37,410 nt of DNA from Candidatus Paraburkholderia kirkii. GTDB lineage: Bacteria > Pseudomonadota > Gammaproteobacteria > Burkholderiales > Burkholderiaceae. The stretch is taken from NCBI GenBank assembly GCA_001189345.1, contig LFKV01000045.1, forward strand, positions 1-37,410. The letters are read 5' to 3'. The first letter of the stretch is position 1. Each line of letters opens with the position of its first letter. The notes below the pieces were generated by a model, which ran no database searches, was not told where the DNA came from, and saw nothing but the letters and a program-made list of their open reading frames with translations. Below are positions 17,322-24,322 of this stretch, piece by piece. The position numbers and the translations under genes were made by a program.

Positions 17322-18059
17322 TCAAAGCGGCTTCGTCACCAGTTGGCCGACGCCGATGCCTTCAATGGAGTCGAGCGTGGTAACGCGCTCGATCCGAATC
17401 GTTGCGAGGAAGCGCTGCGCAGGGAGCTCAGACGTCTGCCCCGACAGCTTGACCTCGATCGGCATCTCGACGTACCACACGTAGACGCCGTTCTCGACAC
17501 CCTCCTTCGTGAGAACGCCAGTGCCGGCAGTGATCGACATGTTCATGCGGCGATCGCGCACGGTCACCAGTACGCCCGAGGCTTGCAGCGATGCGATGAA
17601 CGACTTGAAGCCGTCGCGCGTGTAATTACCGCGAATGTCCTCGAGCTGCTGACGCCAGTTGAGGAAGTCCATCATGAACGAACGGTTCATCGTGTCCTTC
17701 GCGTACTGGATTACGTCGGCCGCTTTGCGGTACGGCTGCGACATCGGAATCAACGGGAAGATGCGGCCGTTGTCGGAGGCGAAATACTGACGGTCCGGAT
17801 TGAACGCACGCCAGCCGAGCACTCCATTTGCGACGACACTGACCAGAAGTGCTGTCGCGAGAATGAAGTTCAGCTTGACCGACGAGCCGGCGATGAATTG
17901 CAGGTGCTTGCGGTCCTTCTCCATCCGCACTGCCGGCTCAACCGCATCGGCTGTCTGATGAAGTTGAGAGGCGAGCTTCGCGAGCTGCTCGCTCGCCGCA
18001 TTCGGCGATGCTGCATCGAACTCGGTTTGGTCCCTCGGAGGAAGCAGGCTGGCAGCCAC
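17322..18059 (-). CDS. dotI: DotI/IcmL-type type IVB secretion/conjugation protein
   Basis: A 245-residue inner-membrane protein of the IncI/Dot-Icm type IV core. It has a short cytoplasmic N-terminus, one membrane segment around residues 62-84 (KLNFILATALLVSVVANGVL) and a periplasmic DotI/IcmL domain (residues 90-245). That domain includes SQPYRKAADVIQYAKDTMNR, SFMMDFLNWRQQLEDIRGNY and a closing VTKPL. The GTG at 18059 is the likely start. The frame is intact and its end contains the ribosome-binding site of dotH, so the pair was coupled. Other conjugation genes are not in the window, so it is probably without a functional partner here. Confidence 0.85.
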   Translation of the reverse strand: MAASLLPPRDQTEFDAASPNAASEQLAKLASQLHQTADAVEPAVRMEKDRKHLQFIAGSSVKLNFILATALLVSVVANGVLGWRAFNPDRQYFASDNGRIFPLIPMSQPYRKAADVIQYAKDTMNRSFMMDFLNWRQQLEDIRGNYTRDGFKSFIASLQASGVLVTVRDRRMNMSITAGTGVLTKEGVENGVYVWYVEMPIEVKLSGQTSELPAQRFLATIRIERVTTLDSIEGIGVGQLVTKPL

Positions 18060-18258
18060 GGCCCGTTCCTGGTTTATTCATTCAGTGCGGTCATCGAACC
18101 ACTTCATTTTTCCATATTAAAAATATGATGCAAAAAACTACAAGAGCGCGCAAGCACGACTGTAGGCGTTTTTGGTTTCATCAGTGGATGTAATTATTAA
18201 TTCCCATGCAGGATTGAATACGGAAAGGAAGCAAGCGCTTCTGCGGTGCCGTTTCGAC

Positions 18259-18553
18259 TCGTATATCGCCGACGTTTTCCGGCCGATTTCGTATATCGCC
18301 GACATTTGAGGTCGTCACTGAACGCTCGCTAAGCCGCGAAAAACAAGGGAAGAGGTGGATTTAGGACAGGATGGGGCTACCGGAGGGGGATGGGACGGGC
18401 TCGTACATTGCCGACGGGGGTCGTACATCGCCGACAATGTGGATAAGCCTTTGGACAGGCTGTTGAAGCACTCGTATATCGCCGATGGATAGTCTCGTAT
18501 ATCGGCGACAAATCACTCGTATAACGCGGACGGCCATTTCGTATATCACCGAC
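18259..18553. repeat. Iteron array of replicon 2 (origin)
   Basis: Eight direct copies of a 15-bp iteron, consensus TCGTATATCGCCGAC, start at 18259, 18289, 18401, 18421, 18472, 18495, 18517 and 18539. Several carry one or two changes (TCGTACATTGCCGAC, TCGTATAACGCGGAC). They differ completely from the replicon 1 iterons. An AT-rich tract with eight T residues (about 18,584-18,612) follows and could be the unwinding element. The matching initiator is the RepA-type gene at 20642. Confidence 0.88.
18438..18446 (-). promoter_or_regulatory. DnaA box
   Basis: TGTGGATAA, a perfect reverse-complement DnaA box, sits between the fourth and fifth iterons. Confidence 0.78.
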
Positions 18554-19124
18554 ATGCGCAACGCGCAGAGCCTTGTCGCGCAAGGTTTTTTTTACAAAAC
18601 ATCATAATAACGCGACAAAGGCCTCCGCCTCTTGGGGGGCGCAAGCGCCCCCGCCGGCTCGCTACGCGCGCAAAGCGCGCTCCGCCCCGGCCGCGCAGAG
18701 TCAACCAAGGCCGCGGCGAACAAGGCCACCACGCGGCAGGCAAACCTACCGTGAGACACCTTCGCGCCGCGGCCAAAAGCATTCGACAAAAAGGGAAGGC
18801 GACCTCGGCCCTGCCGCTCGCGATCCTTGGACTGTCGTCGTAAAACAACCGCCTCACTCCGAACAGCAAAAAACCATCATCCCGGCGCTTCGCGCACCGC
18901 CTCACGACGTAGTCGCGATCGAGGGCCGCCGGCGGCGGCCACACCCACCCATCCCCCGCCCTCGACTGGAGCGTCTATCCCGGCACGTCAGCCCGTCAAG
19001 GGCCGCTGCGCTGTCCGTCCTCACCGTTCGGTCTCGACCTGGCCTGCGGCCAGCTCTGCGCTCCGCATGCGGCTTCCGGGCGCCCCCTTGACCGTTTGCC
19101 ATGCCTCAACACCCATCAAAATAT
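18554..19124. other. Origin-proximal non-coding region with GC-rich hairpins
   Basis: No protein gene is supported. After an AT-rich stretch come two tight hairpins: GGGGGCGC-AA-GCGCCCCC (18635-18652) and GCGCGC-AAA-GCGCGC (18666-18680). The last 150 bp belong to a direct repeat found again after the rep gene. Hairpins next to iterons could be a single-strand initiation site, a transfer origin or a structured incompatibility locus; the sequence does not decide between these. Confidence 0.5.
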
Positions 19125-19149
19125 TTACGCAATTAACTACGTACGTATG
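18971..19149 (+). repeat. Direct repeat flanking the rep2 module, copy 1 (~179 bp)
   Basis: Aligns with 21907-22084 with scattered small indels. Shared landmarks in the same order are TATCCCGGCAC, GCCCGTCAAGGGCCGCTGCG, CCTGCGGCCAGCTCTGCGCT, GACCGTTTGCCATGCCTCAA and the operator ACTACGTACGTATGT. It ends in the palindromic operator. Confidence 0.88.
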
Positions 19150-19168
19150 TACGTAATAATATTATAAT
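19125..19168 (+). promoter_or_regulatory. Palindromic operator plus promoter (site a)
   Basis: TTACGCAATTAACTACGTAC followed by GTATGTACGTAA holds overlapping TACGTA and GTATGTAC half-sites. A perfect -10 TATAAT lies at 19163-19168, but there is no clear -35, as expected where a protein bound at the palindrome controls the promoter. It reads into the leader and gene starting at 19269. Confidence 0.6.
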
Positions 19169-19203
19169 AGAACCCATGCAGTGACGGCTCTGCCTCACCG
19201 CAT

Positions 19204-19268
19204 CCCGGCCGAGAACCACTGGCGGCTACCAGTCCCGGCCTACCTTCCAACCGTCTAGGAACATTGCG
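19204..19268 (+). promoter_or_regulatory. Conserved 5' leader element, copy L1
   Basis: Stem ACTGG (19218-19222), loop CGGCTA (19223-19228), stem CCAGT (19229-19233). After 17 nt comes CCGTCTAGGA (19251-19260), whose AGGA is the ribosome-binding site 8 nt before ATG 19269. The same arrangement, with a different but complementary stem, occurs at 20278 and 22512. It is likely a translational control element; I do not recognise it as a named family. Confidence 0.6.
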
Positions 19269-20218
19269 ATGAGTGAGCAATTCGGCTTCAATTTTGGGGA
19301 CACGGCCGCACGGGCGTTCGCGCTAGATGAACCGGACACATGGCTTGACCCGGAACACACACCATCGAGTAGTACCGCGCGATGTTCGCGAAGGGAACTG
19401 ATGCGATCCAGCGGATCACCGGCTCGGCCCGGTCGCTGTTCGTGCGTGGCCGCGCACTCGCCGGCGACGAGCTCGAGAAGATGGTCGAACGCTGTGGCGA
19501 CGACAACGAGCCGCGCCATCTCTGGCGCGTGACGTGCAAGCCGACGGATGACGAGTTCGACGTATTCGTCGCTCTCTGCCGGACAACGGTCAGCTCGGTC
19601 TTCGACGGGATCGAATACAAGGTTCGGGACGAAGATAGGTCCGTGGCAACGGCCGCGATGTACGTGCGCGACGTCGGCACGCTGATCGCGTCGCGATGGT
19701 CCGAGACGAATCGCGCGATCGACTTCCAGCCGTGGCGCGACTCGTTTTTCTTGGAGAGCTACCGCGACGGGATTCAAGCGATCGAAGCTCCCTACTCGAC
19801 GTGGGGACGCGCCTACTGCGCTGACAAGCTCGCAAACTCCAACGACGAAATCGCCAGCGTGCCGACCTTCGTGGTGAACGGTCGGGAATACATCAATGAC
19901 GGCGGTTTCAGCCGTGGTTCCTATCGCGAATGCGAGGGCTGGTCGTTCACCGCGTTCGCTGATTGGCAAGGTGCGACGTTCAGCTATCGCAGCCAAGTTC
20001 GCGCATGGGATAACGGCAGTCTCGAACGTGGCGACCGGCGCGGTCTCGTAGTACGCGTGCGCGGTCAGCTTTGCGTGCTGGACAGTGCCGTGAAGGTCTA
20101 CGATACGCAGGCGACCGACGCGGTTTGGCAAGCGGACGATGCTGACGATGCGGAGACGGATGACGAAACCGACATCGACGACGAGAAAGCGCTGGAAGAG
20201 GAAGAAGTTGCCGCCTGA
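19269..20218 (+). pseudogene. Plasmid backbone protein with acidic tail, frameshifted near 5' end
   Basis: ATG 19269 with AGGAA 7 nt upstream starts MSEQFGFNFGDTAARAFALD up to about residue 30. There an (AC)4 run (19355-19362) appears to carry an extra dinucleotide and the protein continues in another frame as TIE, a TAG at 19370, then YRAMFAKGTDAIQRITGSAR and about 275 more intact residues. Removing 2 bp gives a 316-codon gene. The tail is very acidic (ADDADDAETDDETDIDDEKA). I do not recognise a family. A fall-back start at ATG 19382 would give a 278-residue protein but has no ribosome-binding site. It lies first in the rep2 module, behind operator a and leader L1. Confidence 0.6.
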
Positions 20219-20277
20219 ACGCGGCAATTAGGATAATCCGCCAAAATTATGGCAAATTAATTAACGCGAAATGAGCG

Positions 20278-20335
20278 AAGCCCGATTGGCGGCTACCAAA
20301 CCGGGCTTCTACCAGAGCAGAGGCCCGTCTAGGAG
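20278..20335 (+). promoter_or_regulatory. Conserved 5' leader element, copy L2
   Basis: Outer stem AAGCCCG (20278-20284) pairs with CGGGCTT (20302-20308). Inner stem TTGG/CCAA encloses the invariant loop CGGCTA (20290-20295). Sixteen nt later is CCGTCTAGGAG (20325-20335). Here the next ATG (20358) is 22 nt after the box rather than about 7, and a second AGGA lies just before it. The element could originally have served a different start. Confidence 0.6.
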
Positions 20336-20357
20336 CGCGTCCGCTTAGGATACCCGC

Positions 20358-20615
20358 ATGATAGCTGTTCCGTCTATTGACCTCAAGCAAGGCCACGTTG
20401 CCTGCTGGGAGTCAGCTACCGGGTTCTACGAGCTGCGGTTATTCTGCGATCTCTTTGGTTATCCTGTCGCTCTTCGCACATGGGGCCAGAAAGATGGTAT
20501 GCGCATTCGGATGCTCCAGACCGTTCTGGAGGCGGATGACCGATGCGCACCGCTCTTTCGCCTCGTGATTAGGCGCATGCGCGGACGCCCGTACACGCTT
20601 TGTAAGATCAGTTGA
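20358..20615 (+). CDS. WGR-domain protein (85 aa)
   Basis: MIAVPSIDLKQGHVACWESA leads into a WGR-like domain: FYELRLFCDLFG, then ALRTWGQKDG in place of the usual RxWGRIG, and a basic end RRMRGRPYTLC matching the family's terminal KxRRGY. WGR domains bind nucleic acid, for example in bacterial MolR and in PARPs. Stand-alone WGR proteins occur on proteobacterial plasmids near rep genes, as here (27 bp before repA). AGGA lies 7 nt before the ATG. The frame is intact. A role in copy-number or transcription control is inference. Confidence 0.7.
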   Translation: MIAVPSIDLKQGHVACWESATGFYELRLFCDLFGYPVALRTWGQKDGMRIRMLQTVLEADDRCAPLFRLVIRRMRGRPYTLCKIS

Positions 20616-20641
20616 AGATGGAAGGACCGGAGGCCGGATCA

Positions 20642-21575
20642 ATGGCAGTAACACCAGCGCCCAAGGGACAACACAAACCGTACATGCAAACAGAACTGTT
20701 CGCGGCGAACATGCTTGAGTGGCCGGTCAAGGACGACCTGGCCAGCATGGAGTTTCCATTGTTCTCGCTTTCGAAGCGACCGGACACGAAGGTTCGCGAG
20801 TACATCAGCCCTTCGACGCACAAGCGGGTCAAGGTGATTCCGTCCGTGCTCGGCGCAGCCACTGTCTTCGACAAGGATCTCTTGCTGTATATCGGCTCGC
20901 AAATCATCGAGGCTCGACAAGTCGGCTTGCCTATCTCTCGTACCGTCAAGATTGACACCTATGCGTTCCTGACTGGCACTGAGCGAGATCCAGGCGGTAA
21001 AGCCTACGACAACATGCTGGACATGCTTCGTCGACTGAAGGGGACGATGATCGAAACGAACATCGCGACAGGCGGCGCTGAGCAGACGCGAGGATTCGGG
21101 TGGATCGAAGACTACGAGGTCACGCGGCGAACGAAAAACGGCAAGGGTGCGCTGGAGGCCAGCGTAACCGTCGCGGAATGATTTTACAAGGCATTCCTGC
21201 ACTACGAGGTGCGACGATCGATCGCCGCTACTTTCTGCTGACGCAATCGCTCGGCGGCGCTTGTACGAGCTGGCGCGCAAGCACACCGGCGACAAAGCGA
21301 TCTGGAAATGCGACATCGAGATCCTGCGTCAAAACCTGCGTCAAAAAAGCGGCTCGGTCCAGACGCTGCGGCACTTCCGATCCGACGTGCGGGACATCAT
21401 CAAACGCGATGCACTGCCGGATTACCGCGTCGCGTTGGACACCAGCGGAAAGCCGCATCGGATCGTTTTCTACACGCGCGACAGCAAAACGTTGATGAAG
21501 GAGTTGCAGCATATCGACGGCTTCATCTGGTTCGAGCAGCTCGAGTGGCAGGGCACCCTGCAGGCCGACGACTGA
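20642..21575 (+). pseudogene. repA: Replication initiator RepA (RPA type), nonsense and frameshifts
   Basis: ATG 20642 has GGAGG 8 nt upstream. The order of conserved segments fits the RepA/RPA initiator family: YIGSQIIEARQVGLPISRTV, AYDNMLDMLRRLKGTMIETN, RGFGWIEDYEV, then FYKAFLHYEV. A TGA at 21179-21181 replaces the Trp expected before FYKAF. Two further frame changes follow: TIDRRYFLLTQSL in one frame, then RRLYELARKHTGDKAIWKCD in another. The C-terminus is intact to LQADD. The reading is lost in the middle, so this replicon probably cannot initiate by itself. It is flanked by matching iterons on both sides. Confidence 0.87.
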
Positions 21576-21585
21576 AGGAGCGCGG

Positions 21586-21764
21586 TCGTACTTCGCCGAC
21601 ACGCGTTGTCGGCGCCCATCGTGACTGTTGCCCAGCGTGCTCTAATCGCCGCGTTCCAGCTCGCAGCTATCGGTCTACCCTGTCCGCTACATCAACAATC
21701 CGACGGCGCCGAAGGCTTTTTCGAGCTTTTTTGACCACCTTCCAGAGTGTCGTATATCGCCGAC
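21586..21764. repeat. Two further replicon 2 iterons downstream of repA
   Basis: TCGTACTTCGCCGAC (21586-21600) and a perfect TCGTATATCGCCGAC (21750-21764) lie after repA. Iterons on the far side of rep can act in copy-number control by coupling origins. The 150 bp between them holds no recognisable gene. Confidence 0.8.
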
Positions 21765-21784
21765 GTTTTACGGCGATCTTCACT

Positions 21785-21803
21785 TACATACGTAAGTATG
21801 TAC
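21785..21803 (+). promoter_or_regulatory. Palindromic operator (site b)
   Basis: TACATACGTAAGTATGTAC: arms TACATAC and GTATGTA around GTAA. It differs by one base (T/C) from the site before parA (23391-23409). Confidence 0.65.
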
Positions 21804-21821
21804 AGCCCCACCCATACCCCG

Positions 21822-21899
21822 CCTTCCCGCTCTGCGGGAAGGAGCGAGTCGCCCTCTGCCGTCAAGGGTGTGGGGGTAAGCCCCCACCCCCACACCCTT
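21822..21899. other. Two strong hairpins downstream of repA
   Basis: CCTTCCCGC-TCT-GCGGGAAGG (21822-21842) is a perfect 9-bp stem. AAGGGTGTGGGGGT (21864-21877) pairs perfectly with ACCCCCACACCCTT (21886-21899) around an 8-nt loop. Neither is followed by a long T run, so simple terminators are doubtful. The DNA from 21,900 to 22,057 is mostly the second copy of the 179-bp repeat. Confidence 0.6.
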
Positions 21900-21906
21900 T
21901 CCTGAA

Positions 21907-22084
21907 GCGTTTATCCCGGCACGCCAGCCCGTCAAGGGCCGCTGCGCTGTCGTCCTCACCCGTTCGGTGCTCGACCTGGCCTGCGGCCAGCTCTGCGCTC
22001 CGCTGCGCATTCCGGGCCCCCTTGACCGTTTGCCATGCCTCAACACCCATCAAATATTTACGCAATTAACTACGTACGTATGTA
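21907..22084 (+). repeat. Direct repeat flanking the rep2 module, copy 2 (~178 bp)
   Basis: Same orientation as 18971-19149, with about a dozen small differences, and again ending in the operator. The two copies bracket the L1 gene, the WGR gene and repA. Confidence 0.88.
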
Positions 22085-22087
22085 TGA
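22058..22087 (+). promoter_or_regulatory. Palindromic operator (site c)
   Basis: TTACGCAATTAACTACGTAC followed by GTATGTATG, nearly identical to site a, at the end of the second repeat copy. It precedes the zinc-finger-like remnant. Confidence 0.6.
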
Positions 22088-22131
22088 CAATATGGCGCTA
22101 CTTTTTCCTGCACGGAGATCTCGATGGCAAC

Positions 22132-22435
22132 ATGAAGTATTTCCACGGCGATCGCCTGCTCACGGTCATCACGAGCATGCCGAACACTGAGTTCGCGAAG
22201 CGGTTTTCCCGGCGTGGTCGACCGCCGGTACGGCGGCTATCACATGTGGGTCGAATCTCCCGTCGACGCATGCGACCAAGTGCTGCCGGTCGAGCGGGTG
22301 ATCGAGTACAAATCGAACCCGAGCCGACATAGCCGACATAAATGTGACGCCCGCTGTCTCAACGCGACGAGCCGAATCATGCACTGCGAGTGCTCATGCG
22401 GGGGCAAAAACCACGGAAGGGGCACGCGACAATAA
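22132..22435 (+). pseudogene. Small plasmid protein with Cys/His-rich tail, frameshifted
   Basis: MKYFHGDRLLTVITSMPNTE then FAKRF continue, after an apparent extra T in a TTTT run near 22,203, as VVDRRYGGYHMWVESPVDAC. The protein ends in a Cys-rich tail (CDARCLNATSRIMHCECSCG, then GKNHG). That tail has at least five Cys plus His residues and could bind zinc. Proteins ending in CSCGGKNHG occur on plasmids and phages without known function. No strong ribosome-binding site marks the 22132 start; ATG 22085 in the same frame is an alternative. Confidence 0.6.
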
Positions 22436-22474
22436 TACGTTATTACGTATTTACGTATGTATGTACGATATACT
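22434..22474 (+). promoter_or_regulatory. Palindromic operator plus promoter (site d)
   Basis: ATACGTTATTACGTATTTAC followed by GTATGTATGTACG, an extended run of TACGTA and GTATGTAC half-sites, then a -10-like TATACT (22469-22474). It drives leader L3 and the gene at 22562. The layout is the same as at site a: operator, -10, leader, gene. Confidence 0.6.
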
Positions 22475-22511
22475 AGGTCCGTGCTGTCGAAGTCGGCGGC
22501 ACCGGCGAACG

Positions 22512-22554
22512 CCCGGCGGCTACCGGGTTTTGCCGTCGACCATCCGTCTAGGAG
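22512..22554 (+). promoter_or_regulatory. Conserved 5' leader element, copy L3
   Basis: Stem CCCGG (22512-22516), invariant loop CGGCTA (22517-22522), stem CCGGG (22523-22527). After a 16-nt spacer comes CCGTCTAGGAG (22544-22554), with AGGAG 7 nt before ATG 22562. Compared with L1 (ACTGG/CCAGT) and L2 (TTGG/CCAA), both sides of the stem change together. Confidence 0.65.
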
Positions 22555-22561
22555 CATAACC

Positions 22562-22867
22562 ATGAAGCAACCGATGCGACCGTCCGAACCGGACGCGATC
22601 GAGAAGCTGGAGGCCGAGATCGAGTGGCTGAAGGCTTCGCAGAAAATGATGCGCACCGCGAACACTGCCCTGCGCAAGGGAGATGACAATGCCTTGCGGG
22701 CGCTGGGGTTCTCCGAGGAGCACATCGCCGAGCTCAAGAAGCGGGATTTCGCGGGGCGCGTCGACTTTCCCCAATCCGCGCTGCGCAACAACAACGCTGA
22801 CATCCGCCACCTCAAGAAGGGTATCACCGAGATCCAGACGCGGAAGGCCTGCGATGGTGACGGTTGA
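22562..22867 (+). CDS. Small plasmid protein resembling DUF3560-type C-terminal region (101 aa)
   Basis: Starts MKQPMRPSEPDAIEKLEAEI and has an N-terminal helical, probably coiled-coil segment. Then comes the recognisable block NTALRKGDDNALRALGFSEE, DFAGRVDFPQ, RNNNADIRHLKKGITEI. This block occurs at the end of many plasmid proteins annotated with DUF3560, where it usually reads NNxANIRRxKxRI. The function is unknown. A very good ribosome-binding site lies within leader L3. The stop overlaps the start of the next gene by 14 bp, so they are probably translated together. Confidence 0.75.
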   Translation: MKQPMRPSEPDAIEKLEAEIEWLKASQKMMRTANTALRKGDDNALRALGFSEEHIAELKKRDFAGRVDFPQSALRNNNADIRHLKKGITEIQTRKACDGDG

Positions 22868-23132
22868 TCTGAAAATGTCGTGGGCCAGTGTATTGCCCGT
22901 TCTCCTCGCCGGCTACGCCGAGGGGACGGCCGAAGGGCGATCGATGGCCGTCGAGCAGTTCAAGAAGATGGCCGAGGCTTGCTGATTTGCGCACGAGCTG
23001 GCCGACGCGTTTGAGATGGTTCTGACCGTCTTCGAACGCTCGACGCCCACGGCGGGGCACTGGATGGAGGTTCAGCACGCCAAGAAGCTGCTGAGTCGCC
23101 TCCCTGCCCGCGAGATCTCGCAGGAAGGCTAA
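22854..23132 (+). pseudogene. Small plasmid protein, in-frame TGA
   Basis: MVTVDLKMSWASVLPVLLAG is followed by YAEGTAEGRSMAVEQFKKMA, a pattern I recognise from short plasmid proteins of unknown function (an alternating strand, then WxxVLPxLLAxxxxGTxEGR). A TGA at 22983-22985 follows residue 43, but the same frame continues as FAHELADAFEMVLTVFERST to TAA at 23130-23132. It is either a 92-codon gene broken by a nonsense codon or a complete 43-residue protein followed by a dead frame. The 43-residue version ends near where similar proteins often do, so loss of function is not certain. Confidence 0.5.
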
Positions 23133-23161
23133 CCCGATTATGTAGCGCGCACGAGGGAGTT

Positions 23162-23389
23162 ATGGAACGCGAATACCGGGTTTTTTATCGCACTCCACAA
23201 TCGTTCGACGAGAAGGCGCATACCGTTCGACTCGCTGTAGGAGACGGCGCTGACGAGAACACTGTCGAGCTGTTGCTGCTTGCTCAGGCGAAGCACGAGA
23301 TTGCTACAAAGGTTGGCCGATCGCCGGACCAGGTGCATATCAATGGCTTCAGCTTGCTTTCGGACTGCCATAAAGGCAAAATTACGTAA
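23162..23389 (+). CDS. Small hypothetical protein (75 aa)
   Basis: MEREYRVFYRTPQSFDEKAH begins an intact frame with a regular strand-helix pattern (AHTVRLAVGDGADENTVELL, then LLAQAKHEIATKVG). GAGGGAG is close before the ATG. No family is recognised. It ends inside the ParA operator region, so it is the last gene before the partition operon. Confidence 0.6.
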   Translation: MEREYRVFYRTPQSFDEKAHTVRLAVGDGADENTVELLLLAQAKHEIATKVGRSPDQVHINGFSLLSDCHKGKIT

Positions 23390-23409
23390 TTACATACGCA
23401 AGTATGTAC
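23381..23409 (+). promoter_or_regulatory. Operator upstream of parA (site e)
   Basis: ATTACGTAAT (23381-23390, a perfect palindrome) is followed directly by TACATACGCAAGTATGTAC (23391-23409), a near copy of site b. It ends 17 bp before the parA start, where partition proteins of the ParA/RHH type usually repress their own operon. Confidence 0.7.
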
Positions 23410-23426
23410 GGAATAAGGAGAAACCC

Positions 23427-24062
23427 ATGAAATACGCAGTTGTGAATACCAAGGGTGGCGTGGGCAAAACGACGACGGCCGTTCATTTGGCGACGCATCT
23501 CGCCACTTCGGAGCCTACCCTTATGATCGACGGCGATCCGCAGGAGACGGCGGCAACGTGGGCAGCATGGCGACGCGACAGCGATGCGGTGAAAGGCAAG
23601 CCGTCGCCGACAACAACGTGCCTGCGCGGCAAGGCCATCTTCGATGAAGGCAAGCAACTGTCGAAGGGGTTCGCACACACGGTCGTGGATGCCGGCGGTC
23701 GTGACGCGCCGGGTCTCCGCAATGCGCTGCTGCTGGCCGATTTGGCGATCGTTCCAGTCGGCGCGTCCGGCTTCGATGCTGCTGCGATGACGGATCTGCT
23801 CGAGGTCGTCGACTTGGCCAAGGATTACAACCCCGAGCTGCGCGTGAAGATCCTGCTCACGCGCATCGATCCCCGTACGAAGGACGGGAAGGAAATGCTC
23901 GAATTCCTGCAAGAAAACAAACTCGACGTGCTCAATGCCCGCGTGTGCGAGCGCGTTGCATTCCGCCGCGCTACCAGCGAGGGCTGCACGGTCGAGGAAA
24001 TTGGCAAGGATAGCCAAGCCGTGGCCGAAATGGTCGCGTTCTACCAAGAGGTGAAAGCATGA
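23427..24062 (+). CDS. parA: ParA-family partition ATPase
   Basis: A 211-residue small (type Ib-like) ParA without an N-terminal DNA-binding domain. It has the deviant Walker A KGGVGKTTT (residues 9-17, with the signature Lys9), LMIDGDPQETAATWAAWR and VDAGGRDAPGLRNALLLADL. It moves or positions plasmid copies by cycling on the nucleoid. AAGGAG lies 6 nt before ATG 23427. Its stop overlaps the next start (ATGA). The small size and missing HTH imply that the downstream RHH partner does the operator binding. The frame is fully intact. Confidence 0.93.
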   Translation: MKYAVVNTKGGVGKTTTAVHLATHLATSEPTLMIDGDPQETAATWAAWRRDSDAVKGKPSPTTTCLRGKAIFDEGKQLSKGFAHTVVDAGGRDAPGLRNALLLADLAIVPVGASGFDAAAMTDLLEVVDLAKDYNPELRVKILLTRIDPRTKDGKEMLEFLQENKLDVLNARVCERVAFRRATSEGCTVEEIGKDSQAVAEMVAFYQEVKA

Positions 24063-24322
24063 AGAGAAAGCCTTCTCTAGAGGAATTCCGCGGCGGCGGC
24101 AGTGAAGGTGCGGTCGAATCGCAATCGACGGCGCCGGCCGGTGCTGCGGCAACGGTCCCGGCAGTGCCCGAGCGCACAAACAAGACCATCCGTATCCGCA
24201 AGGCCTTCGAGGCAAAGTTGAAGGAGGATGCGTTTCACCGCACGCAGGCAGAGGGTCGCCGGGTCACTGAATCCGACATCATCGACGAGGCGCTTGAGTT
24301 CTATTGGGCGCAGAAGAAGTAA
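24059..24322 (+). CDS. ParG-like ribbon-helix-helix partition partner (87 aa)
   Basis: Starts in a 4-bp overlap with parA. It has a flexible, Ala/Gly-rich N-terminal tail (residues 1-38). The compact C-terminal half (NKTIRIRKAFEAKLKEDAFH, RVTESDIIDEALEFYWAQKK) fits a ribbon-helix-helix fold: strand TIRIR and two helices. In ParF/ParG-type systems this partner binds the centromere and operator, and its tail stimulates the ATPase. The palindromic sites before parA and just after this gene are the obvious binding candidates. Family assignment rests on size, context and pattern. Confidence 0.75.
   Translation: MKRKPSLEEFRGGGSEGAVESQSTAPAGAAATVPAVPERTNKTIRIRKAFEAKLKEDAFHRTQAEGRRVTESDIIDEALEFYWAQKK

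Noticed and set aside
18259..18553. Regular short repeats resembling a CRISPR array
   Set aside because: Repeats are 15 bp with irregular short spacing, contain a DnaA box and lie by a rep gene; no cas genes. They are iterons.
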